Of a DNA stretch of 64,000 bases, positions 37,201 to 49,500 are shown piece by piece. Numbering within the stretch: position 1 is the first letter of the stretch; each line of letters begins with the position of its first letter. This DNA comes from Cheilinus undulatus. Its lineage: Eukaryota; Chordata; Actinopteri; Labriformes; Labridae. Below the pieces are notes generated by a model that saw only the letters and a program-made list of their open reading frames with translations, did not search any database and was not told the DNA's origin. The position numbers and the translations under genes are program-made. The DNA is taken from assembly GCF_018320785.1 (NCBI RefSeq), contig NC_054875.1:33361157-33425156 (forward strand), written 5' to 3'.

Positions 37201-40200
37201 CTTTGATGGTGGTCAAGACATCCCAGAACTTAATTTTAGTTGTGAGGGTGTGTCCGTGGTAGATGACTGGCATTCCATCTGGACCATCCCAGCAGTCCAC
37301 TGAAAAAGGATCATACAGGTAATGTAATCTCAATAACAATGTTGGATAAAGTAATTATTACACATTATTACAGATGTCTTATACAGCCTCAGGAGAGCTT
37401 TGAGGCCATCAAACGTGAGGACAGTCACACAAGTTTAGGTCATGTTTGTTTATTTTTGTTGAGGCAAAGTGACCCTTTAACCCACTATAAGCCGGTCCTA
37501 TTCATGAAAACCTGCTCGACAAGGGTCTGATGTAAAGGCCATGTGAGGCCCTGTTGTGTAACAGTAACAGCGTGTCTGAGTGTGCGGGTGAGGGTGTGGC
37601 GGCTACATTAAAAGTAGAACTGTATGCAATAAGAAGCAGGGGTTTGTTAATTATGAGGTTTAAAGTCAAGCGGTGGTGTTTGACTTTATGAGGTTCAAAC
37701 TGTAGTGAGTGAGTGTGTGTTTACCCACATTCAATACAGCGGCAGCCCATCCTCAGACAGCGCGCGTATGCCTCAAGGGACGATTCACTGGAAAACTGGT
37801 CTCCAGTCAGGTAGCTAAAAATAAGCATGTACCGTCAAAGTATGCACACGAAAACACACTCACACAAAACCAGTCTTTCAAAGGTCTTTCACACATCAGA
37901 GACTCCGACATGAAGACATACTCTTTCGATGGTGGTAGCAAAAACATACTGATACTGGGATATAATAGGGTCCTCTCTCTTTTGTTGACCACCGTAAACA
38001 CTTTCAGTTTGTCAATTCAAACGTTATCAAAGCTACCAGGGAAGTTTTCATTCTGCTGCTACAGTGAGTATTGTTCCACATCTAGTGCAGAGGTTATCAT
38101 TTCTACTGCCTTTCACACACTTTTCAATAGGAGGAAAAAATATTTTCCTACAAAATAAACGCCTGGATATCATTCTGGAACATAATTGTTAAATTATACA
38201 TTTTTTATCTGATGTATGGGGCCCAGTTCAAAAGCTCACTCGGGATAAAGGCTTCAAGAAAGGATGCCAGATTAACATGTTCCCAAGGCTTTAACACAAC
38301 TAGTCTAATTTGACAGCACATGTCATAATATAATGCCTGAATGAAAGCTATGAAGGCTTTGTTCTTACGTGTTGTGTGAAGAGGAGATCCAGTAGTGAGA
38401 CAGGGGGTTGTTCATGTTATCAGGACACACTTGGTCCAAGGAGGCATCCCAGACGGTATTCTCTTTTGAGAATAGGTATGTCAGGAACTAAACAGGAGAC
38501 ATATCAGCAGAAGAATGAGGATAAATTGAAATGTTCCCTTCAATGACTTCAACATCAAGCTTCTGGAAAGATTTTATAAGAGTACAGCTGCCCAAACCTC
38601 TCTGCAAAAGTCTCAAACTTCACAAATTTTTGCTCAAGTCAAAGCAATATAATAAAAAGCAAGAAGAAGCTATCAGGGAGAGGAAAGCAAAGAAGAGAGG
38701 AGCTTTAATACAGTGTGGAACACAAATGTACCCTTGGGCAGGAACAGAAGACTGCCTGCAAGCCACACTAAGGATCTGATCCCACACTGCTGCCTGCTCC
38801 ATGCCATTTCTACATAAATTAATTAGTGTAAAATCTAAAAGCGAGACAGCTTTGGTTTGAGAACTGTTCTCTCAAAATAACACATGTATGATAAACCTCT
38901 ATAAAAACTTTGATATATGAATTCACCTTAAATACAGGCAGATATGTCAGTAAAGACACACATGTATGTGATAAACATCTTCTTGGTGAATAATTTCAAG
39001 TTCTAATATGTCAGCTAACAAGTGGACACAGTATTAAAGGTTCTTTAACAGTTTCAGTCAGTAAGAACGCATTTATTAAGAAGATCTGATATTTATATAG
39101 AATTTATGGGGTTGGGCAAAATATTCATACCACAAAATATAGTAGCTGCATATCTAATGTGATACCATGATCAAAGTGCTAGTTTCATACATCACTTCTT
39201 CAGAAATGCAACACTCTAAACAGACTGCCTGTTTGACTCCCTGGGTCACCACTACATGACTTCTCACTGCTGTGCTTTTTCTATGAATGAGGGTAACATG
39301 AACAGGACTTAATTGGCCAAAGAGGAAGTGGGCAGCGGGAAACCACAATATATAGCTGCTGCTTGTCTCGTGATGCCATTATCTAAATTCTGGTGCCGAA
39401 TGGCTGAAGAAGGCAGCTATAATGTCTAACATCAGAGGAAAGAATCTAAATTAGATAAAAGGTGAAACTGACACTAAACTGCAGTAAATAAAAACACCAA
39501 TCCTGCACTTTACCTTTTTGAGGGGCATGCTTATTAGACGTTGTGATATATTGTTGAATAGGTGCTTTGCAGTATCTAACCTATTTTTGAATCACTATAC
39601 AGTGATTTTATGTTCACATCAGTCACATACACATACCTGATATCAGATTTTGCTGATATCTGACACGCTAATTTCCACACTTGCTTATGCAATGCCAATA
39701 CCTAACTTTGCAAAGCTGAAAGACTGTCCAGATTCCATGTCCATCATCAGGCAGATCCATCTTGTAAAGCTTCAATGTGAAATGTTTGTTCCAGGTCCAA
39801 GAATGAACTGACCAGTCAGCCCCATGGTGGACGGTAGCTACAGGCAAGGTTTAATTTAAGGCAAACTGGTAAACAATGGCTGTTGGTGAGGCGACTGAAC
39901 TTTTACTGAAATCAATTTCCTAATTTAAAAGCAGATTTTGCATGATGATTCCTAAAGGCAATCATGACAATGTCCTTAAGTTAAAAATAAAAAACAAAAT
40001 CTTCTCATAGATAGAGAAAAAATGCATGACTGAAATTGCATAAAAATTATTTGTTCATTCTGCAGATATGTACAGCTGATAAACTGTCTCTAAATATCGG
40101 AAGAAACTTTTTTATCTGCCAAAACTGATAACTGATTTCTTTAAGATTTAAAGTGCTTAACAAATTTATTAGACCACCCTAACCCTAACCAAAGTAAGGT

Positions 40201-43200
40201 TTACGCCACAGCTGCCCTAAATTAACAGCATTGGTAATTACCAAAATCATTTTTTATGTTTCTGCAATGGTTAATACACTAATATGTAGAAGCTCTTTAA
40301 CCCTAATGATACTTTTAATGCTAAAATATAATTATTATTGTTATCCATGAATTTTCAAATTTACTGATTTACAAAAAAACTCTAAAAATAGTAAAGCTCA
40401 TTAATATCTCTTGATTAATATGTCAAATTACAGTTTTATTTACTTGCATTCCTAAACAGAAAAATTAGTTTTAGTGTTGAATGTTATGCTTGATTGATTT
40501 CTGACTTCTCAGAGAAGCCCAGTGTGCCGGCTCAAATTTGGGTGAATTCAGTTTGAAATCCCTCATTCCTGTTCAAAATGGTAAAACATGGAGAGCTCAC
40601 TGAAAATGAAAGAGTCCGCATTAAAGCACTTCATGATGCTGGATGGTCTTTCAGACAAATATGACAGGTGGTCTAATAAATTTGTTAAGCACTGAACATA
40701 TTTTGGGCTTTTTAGGCCTTTATTTCTAGAGAGGAGGAGAGTGGATAGAGTCGGAAACCGGGATGAAAACGGGGGAGATACATGTGGAAAAGGAGCCACA
40801 GGCTGGACTTGAACCTAGGCCACCTGCGTAACATGGGGTGCTACCTAACCACTTGGCCATCTGCACCCCACTGAAACCTAACCAAGTTATTTTCTGATGA
40901 TACCAATATCATGCCAATAATTTCATGCATCCTGGCCAATACCATACACTGCATCACACTGCATTGTATCCCAAACTATCATATCATATCCATATCGTAT
41001 CTTGAGTGACCCTGCTAAACCCTCAAACTGGAGAAGGTTTGCTTTCCTGCAATTAAGAAAATATGAGCAGAGGCTTGAACGGTTACGTAAGTGTAGGAGT
41101 GATAATGCCCATGCCAAAGCATTGTACAAAACATATAGATATTTATACATAATGCTTCATTAGACTATCATTAGCAAGAGGCACTGAAGAAACAAGGCAG
41201 GCTAAGTACTTGCATTCATATTCTTAACACATGACCAAGGTTTAAAATCATGTCTCAGAGAACATGTATCTCAATGAGTCTTTATGTAAACTTGAACCTC
41301 TGCAGACTTGACATTGCAGTGAGTGTCTTAGGCTGTGCATGGTATGTAAAAACATTTGTATGAATGAAGAGAAAGAGTTCAGGCTTAAAAAATAAATCTT
41401 TGAATTCTTTCTCAAAATAGTGTCAGCACTGGGATTTTCCTCTGAAAAAAAGAATACCCAGAAGCTCTGCTACTGTCATTTTTCTGCACTCAAGCCTTTT
41501 GTAGACTTCCAACAAATAATAGTTTATCTAATTACCATTTTCTCTGTTTGAGTTGTTTTTCTCAGGATGGCTTGGGCATGCCATAACATTATATAACCCA
41601 ACACAGAATGACATACCAGCTCTCACAGGCTGGTCTGCACCAGCTTCCTCTTGTCTTGGGTCAATCATGTCTTTATGGTGACCACAAAAAAGCATTCTTT
41701 ATTTCTGCAGAACTCTCATGAGCACCACAGTCAATAACCTTTCTCTATCTGTGTGGGAGGAGGTGCTTTAGGCTGAGATCACAGCTATCCATGTCAATTT
41801 TAATGCATCCCCACCCCCATCGCAACACAGTGAGGGGCACTGGAAACATCACACAGAAAAACACCTATATATTTTTTCCATTAGTGAGCAAAGACCCTAA
41901 AATGAGGGGAAGGAAAAAGTGGTATGAACTTTTGTTAACCTCATCTTGGTGAAAATAAGGCTGCTCCACTTCCCTCAGGGGGTCTTTCAGGTAGCCGAAC
42001 ATAAAGTCTTGAACCTTGTTGCTGTCCGATGCCCACATGTCCTGGATTCACATGCAAAAACAGACACATTAGAGTGCTGAAGAAAATCTGCAAAGAACTT
42101 AATGTTCAACTGCCGGAATATGTTACCTTTTGAGACTCCAGGAGGAAGTTCTTGAAGTCGTCAAGGGAGATCCTCTGTTCTGGTCTGTCAATGAACCTGA
42201 CAGTGAAAAGAAATGGTCCGCTTCAGTACACAGACAACTGTGACACTGCAGAGATTCATTGTTGGCGTGTTTAGTTTTAACCTACCTTTGCAGAAACGGG
42301 ATCTCCAACTGAAAGAATGAAAAAATAAGTAATGAGAGTGAAGCTCTTTCAGGGTATCCTATCAGTTATGTAGATTGACAGATTGGGGGGGGGGGTTGCT
42401 AGATCATTTTGGGGGGTGGGGGTGGGGGTGGGGGTGGGGGTGGGGGGGTGTGCATGAGGTCATCCATTTAATTTGACCCCAGTCTGCCTGCCTGCCTTCT
42501 CATCTGTGTGAGCATGAGTTAAAGTGTGTGTGTGTGTCCTAATGGCCTCCAGAGGGGTTTGGTGGGTTTTTAGCTGGTCCATATTGATCCCACAGCCATT
42601 TGAGAACAGACAGATGGGCGGTGAAGGGTGTGCTGGCAGGGAATCAGATGGAGTGGAGGGGGGAGAACTGTCTGTGCATGCATAAAATCACTGCACTTAC
42701 ATTTTTCTGAGCGTCAAACATGAGGCTGCGATAAAGTTGCGCAAACTGGCTGAAAATCACATCTCCGTTCCTCAGTTCTGAGTCCTGTAAATCAAGAAGC
42801 AAAAGGATTGTTAAAAATAAATCATAAATCTTTAGCCTCTCATAACATTATAGTGAAAGGGAAGTGGGCAGGATGACAAAGGGGAAAGGGGGTCTATGAT
42901 AAGAAGAAGCTTACCGGAAGTTTCTCTCTGAGGAACCTCATGTTGGGCACCCTGTAGTTGACCTGGCTCAGCATGCTCTTCAGATCCTTACAGGATATCC
43001 TAAACACATACAAGCGTTTTGTTAAGGAGTGAAACACAAACATGGATACACACGTACGATAAGGTTTAGTTTTGCACAACTAGATCCTGCTGAGGTGCAG
43101 AAATATCACATTAAACCTAGAGAGGCCGTGCGAATCTCTCATATTCTGCCAAGTCCTTTGGGATTCACTTTTCTTTCACAACCTGGAATTCTGGCCAGAG

Positions 43201-43533
43201 AGGACAATACCCCTGCAGCGTAACAAAGGCTTGTGCTTTCGTCAGGGATGTTACAGACAAACATCTCAGTACATCTTCTCCATCCTCTGCAGTCTGTTTC
43301 CTGCTGCAGGAAGAGGTGCTGGTGTGTGGCTGAGGGGTTAGTTCCTCCATAACACCTCAACACATCGCTCTCTCTCTATCTCTGAGACACCTATGAGCCT
43401 CCTGCAGCGAGCCCTCTTGCTCTAGAGGTTATACTTTGGAAAGGACACAACTGGTGCTCCAAATAATTGAGTTATGCCTGATGACACCCATTTCCTGTGA
43501 GGCTGATGGGATTAACGTTAAATCTTTTCCTTT

Positions 43534-43567
<34 letters not shown>

Positions 43568-46500
43568 AGGCCGGCCACACACTACAGAATTTTAAGTCTG
43601 ATTTAAAGCCCGTTTCAGACTGGGAGCGTGACACGCCTGGATTTTCAGTTTGATTGCATGTTAACTAGTCAGGGCTTTCACACTGCCTGCTTGTGCGGCG
43701 CGTCTCGCGTGCCTGATCCGTACGGCTCAGGTGCAGAGAGTTTAGATTAGATGTCACAACTGTTTTTTCTCTGCACTGCGTGTGGCTATGGACCAGACAG
43801 AAAATGGAAATGATAAATGGAGAGCCACATTTACATTGCTGTAGCACATAAAATATGTTTACAATGTGTTTCTTGATAACCTTGAGGAAGGCCACAAGCT
43901 TAAATGCGTCTGTCTGATAAAGTTGTTCTCTGAAGATCTACTATTAGTGAAACTTTCTGTCTCCACACTAGTAGAATATGTCACAGGAAATTTAAACACA
44001 GTAAGTGCTTTTCTGGTTTGTGCTTTTCAAATTAAAAGCCTGGTTTAGCATTTCTGTAGAGAAACTCCTTTCGCTTGAACAGAATGCTTTTGTTTTTAAT
44101 AGTTCCTGACACACTTCCTCTATACACTGAATCAAGTAGCTTGTAGGGGGGTTTATTTGGGTAAAACTTATGAAGAAGGACAGGGCTTTGAGAGCAGGGA
44201 GATGCAGCAAACTTGTGCCCTGTGTGAAAGCTGCACCGGCAGGAGCCGGAGCAAACAACACACGCAAGCAGCAAAACACGTTCCCAGTCTGAAATGGGCT
44301 TAAGGCAAGATTTGCCTCCCCTGACGATCATGGGGACATATCCCGAGTGGAAGAATTCTCGTGTGTGGTGTCAACACAATTGCTTTACTGCTCCAAATTG
44401 TGTCGTAGCCTCCCAGACCCTGAATTGTAAATATCAAACACGTTTGGTATCTATGATTCTAGATAATAGACCCTGACCGACCAAATACCCACAACAACCA
44501 ATGAGAGTGAAGCGACGGGGTAGCGTCACCAGCCATATCATAAGTACTTTCATCACTCAAAACCATAAACACAACTGTAGCTTCTTTTCAGCGATGATTT
44601 CATTCTGATTCTTTCACATTGTTTTCTGATTTTTGCTGCACCTGTAAAACATGCCAGGGCAGCCTGCTGTGGAGGGACAGCAAGAGGGTATCTTGACTGG
44701 CATCCGTGGTTTTTTGTTTTTGTTTTTTGAAGTCACGTGATCACCCAAGGTTGTTTGCAGGTCGGCAGGTGTGTGGTCGCCAGTGATCTGACAGCCTGGC
44801 TGAGTTGTCTAGTGGGTGCGTTCAGAGGATTAAAGATGAAAAATCTTTAGTAATTGTTCTCATGTCTGTGGTCTCCCACAGTTTAAAAATCATTTCAGAT
44901 TTAAAAATCGTCTAGTGTGTGGCCGGCCGAAGCAGACTTACCTGTCTTCTCTGTTGCGGTCAACAGCATAGAACTGCTTACGTAGCCATCTAAAAACAAA
45001 AAAATAAAGCTTAATATCATGTGCGACCTGTTCACAGCACTTTACAAAAGCTTTAAGCTCACCGAGTGTAAAGTGTAAATGAACCATCTACCTTTCTATC
45101 TGAAGCGGTGTTGGAGACTTGAGCGTGTCTGCCAAAAGCGAATTTAACCCCTTCACCCACATGGTCATCTCCTCATCAGAGGTTGCTGTGAGAAAGGAAA
45201 AAAACAACAAATAAATGCCTAAAGCAAACATTTCTGACAGATTCTGTCTTTTTAAAAGATTTATGCATCTCTTAGAATGTGTGGTGCCGTGTAGGGCGGC
45301 AGTTACACATCCTTCTAAAAAACAATTTAGAAAGTGATGTTCCAATAATAAATAGACAACTTTGTCAAACAAATAGCAACAACAGTGACTAAAATGAGCA
45401 GGTTATGTTCTTAATTAGGTTTTGTTTGAACAGACATTTCATCTAAATTAATAAGATTATCAAATACTGTCAATAAAAGCAAAGAAATGAGCAAACAATC
45501 ACTCTGAGGCTCTTTTCGTTAACAATAAACTATTGATAATGTAATTGATACGGTTCTTCTGCACCACTTAAAGCCCTTTGAAGGCAAACTTTGAACTGTG
45601 ACTCTGGCTATACAAAGACAACTTCTTTAAAGACCCTGTAAAGTGAATATGAATCTGTATTTAGGTTTACTGTATGACATGTTATGAAACCCTAAATCAA
45701 ATTTCAGTCAAATTCAACATCTCTAAGTTTATAAAATTAAGCTTCAAAATTTTGAAAAATGAGGCAGTAAAATCTGCTCCAGGCTGGTGTAGGCGTGTCT
45801 GTTGGATGAGCTGAAGCCACGCCCACGTAATACAATCCTCTCAGATTTAAAAAAATGTCAGAATCTGAATGAAGGAAAGTTCTCACATCATTATCCTGAC
45901 CCTTGACCGTATGAACACAGCACAGCTGCCTGGCTCTGTGCCAAAGAAGACAAAGGGCGCATTCACACTAGGCCATCCGTACTATACCTGGGCCCTGTAC
46001 CTAAAGTCCGGTACGTTTGGCCAGTGTGAGTGCAATCGTTCCGTGCTTCGCTTCACGGCCTCAGCACGGAAGGACGAGGTGGGCCTAGGCACGGCACGGC
46101 ACGGGTGCAAATGAAGGAGCACAGGCACGGGAATGTGACGTAGCGTGAAGTTACAACAAAAGACCCACCTCAGAGCGCAGAGAGCACACCAGGCAGCAGC
46201 TGTATGCTTAGAGACAGCAAGATTTTTTTCTAGAAAGACAGCGAGAACTATATATTTGGTCTCACTGTAGTTCAAAAAGTTTTATCAGAGCTGAAGAACT
46301 TAACTTCACACAGCTCCACTATGACCTCGTTAGATAGTTAAAATAGCCTACTGATCTCAGGTCAGGTGTAATAACTCCGGAGTCAGATCAGATATCGTAT
46401 AAATCTGTTGCTATTTTATAGCCAAAAAACAATACTTATACATACTGAGTCATCAACATTGTATAAGTTCATCAACGGTGGAGGCTTCATATGATGACGC

Positions 46501-49500
46501 TGGCGCGTGATGTATCCATGCCCAGGCCTGGATGCGTTGAGCAGTGCGAGTGTGGGCCAAAGGGGGTCGGGGAGGGGGGTCATATGGGCTTCAGCCCGGT
46601 TAGAATACGGTACTGTACAGATGGCCTAGCGTGATCATTTTTTGTCTCAAAACTCTGTTATGATGCTTTGAATCATCCCTAGACCACTGTGGCTGATAGA
46701 TTTGGTAAATATACCTCACAATGAACAAAAAAAACAGCATTTAACTGACTGTTAGCTTTCAATAAAGGCAGTGACATCAGCTAACAACAGACTGTACTCA
46801 GATGAAATGCTCTGTGAATTTATATTCTAGGGTTAGAGGGGCAGGGTCATTCCCCATCGTGTGCTCATGACATCACAAGCCCACATATTGGCCCCGCCCA
46901 CATTAAATCCAGCCAGGAGAGAGGTGAAAAACTTTCTAATGGTCTAAATCCAAAATTCTGTCACATGTAGATCTCAGTGTTATCACATGTTTACAGTAAC
47001 CATATTCCAACATATATAGAGTGTTAACACAAAAACTTTGGATTTCACGTTACAGGGTCTTAACTGGGGGATTACAGCTTTCTTGTGAACAAAGCAACAC
47101 TCCATGTTCAATTTAAACACAGTGAGGTAACAGGACCAACTACATGAATTGGACAATGTCTGCCTGTTAAAGCTGGAAGAAAATTCAGTCATACTTGGGT
47201 TCACTTGATAGGCTGATGGATGAAGATATTCATGCGTAAAAATGTGAGAAACTCTGTTACATGTGATGGGATAAACAAATGTCTCAAGGCACCTGCAAGG
47301 CTGAGCGATTTAAGACGAAATTCTGTGCCATACAAAATGACAAAGCAATGAGCCTGGTCCAGCCGAGCCGTAGAGTCTTCCACATAGCGCTCAAAGTCCC
47401 GTGACTTCTGTCCCCAACGAATCTCCTTGATCTCCCGAATATCAACTGGAGAGACAAAGACATTTACAACAATTATCGAAACACAGAATGTACATTTATT
47501 CCATTGCAAAGACAAAACAATCACTTTCAATATGCCAAATACCATGAATAATGTTTATTACCACACTCAGTGTTCCTTCATATCACTAGGCCTGGGTTCA
47601 AAAGATTGATTCTCCAATTCACATTGATTCTTTTTTTAAAAATCCGATATCGATCCGTAAAATCCAAAGATCCATCTTTTAATATATGCCTTTTCCCCCT
47701 CCTGTCGGCTCCTCGCGCTACCAGTCTCAGACTTACGTCACTCACGCAGCCTGAAAGTTGACCTGCACTCACTTCTAAAAGCGTTTGGACTCCGATTCAA
47801 GGTTTAAATCTCATGCCCAGTTATCTAATTTTGGATTTCTGGGCGCATTATCAATACGAGCTGCGTATCTCTTCCTCAAACGGAAACCTCCGCTGGTGCA
47901 GCGGAGCTCTACAGGTGGAGAGCGCTTAAGCTGCTGCAGCTACAGACCTGGTACACTCACACACAAAACAGTGATCATCTGAGATGCTACGTTTAAGAGG
48001 AGCAAACCCAACTGATTTGTGAAACCCCCGTATGTGTTGTGCCATACAGTGTGCTTTAATTTACGACCCCCTATTCCTCCGTTTCACGCGCAAATTACGC
48101 ACAGCCCAGCCATTACAGCAGGGAAACGACAGAGCGCTTAGTCTAATATTTAGAACGATATGAGTAACAAACTCGCATCTCATGTAGCTTTTCTATCAAG
48201 TTAGCGTAATATAACATTTACAACATACAATATACATAATATGATAGATAACATGGTGCATGTTTCTTTATATCAGCACTGTGGGTTCTGTCTTTAATTA
48301 AAGAGCATAGGTGTCTATGGTACACACCTCACACACAGCAGACAGACAGATAAACATTAAAGCACCACACTGTATGCACTATATCTAAAAATGTGACTAT
48401 TACTACTAGTACCACATTATAAGCTTCAGTGAAATCATATATCATGGACCTAATCAGATTTAGTTAAAAATAATTGATCAAATTTACTTATTTTTATTCA
48501 TTTAAAAAAAAGAGTTTCAACTTGGACTTGCAACAAGTAAGTTATCTCTTTAAAAAAAAAAAACACGGTGGAGCCTGGCAGCTCTGCTCCACTGAAGGAA
48601 GCGCCAAACTTGACTGCATTTTAGATTTAACGCTAAAAAGACAGTGGCAAATTGGACAAAGAAGACCATATCCAGGGTGGGCCACATGGAGGTAACAAAA
48701 AGTGATGTAAATACTTCTAGTTTAGTTTTTAATGCAAACCCTGGAATTTTTAATAATGTTCCTAGTTGGAACATTTTTGAGCTATTTCCAACTTAAGTTC
48801 TCTGAGAATCTCTTATATGTAGAAGCAACATAGGATTTTTTCCTAAAATATCTCTGCATGGATCGATATCGAATCAAATCAAGAATTGAATCGAATCAGC
48901 GCCTTGAGAATCGGAATTGAATCGATTCAGAAAATCAACGGCAATACCCAGCCCTATCACTATTATTGTCATGTACAAAATCACTTCTATTCACTATCAT
49001 CATGGGGTATAATCAGTGTGGAATTTAAAAAAAAACTGAGCCTCTGTCTGACCTGTCCATACTACTGTCGATACTGCCTTTACACCAAGCTTACTCTCTA
49101 ACTTAAATTATTGTAGAGTTGCTGACACATAGATGATCCTCTGGTGGGCCACTCAAGTATATTTGCTGACCATTTTTTATTCTTGATTAAAAAAACATCT
49201 ATAATGACTGTCCATGCACAGTAGTTGTGTCCGGTTATCAATACCCATAACAATGTTTCAAACAGAATGATCCTACACTCTGGTGGTAAGGGTGGCAAAG
49301 GGTCATCCGACCTCTTTTCATAGGTTTATTTTCTGTGTCTGTGTGAGTGGACACCTCTCCCGTCCATTGATAGTGATAATATATGAACTAAGAGTTGACT
49401 GAATATTTTCCTGGCCAATTATTAAGGCCAATATTTGGCATTTGGGTGATTATTGGGAACTACATTTTAACATTTTATTTTAAAATTAATTATTTTAAAA

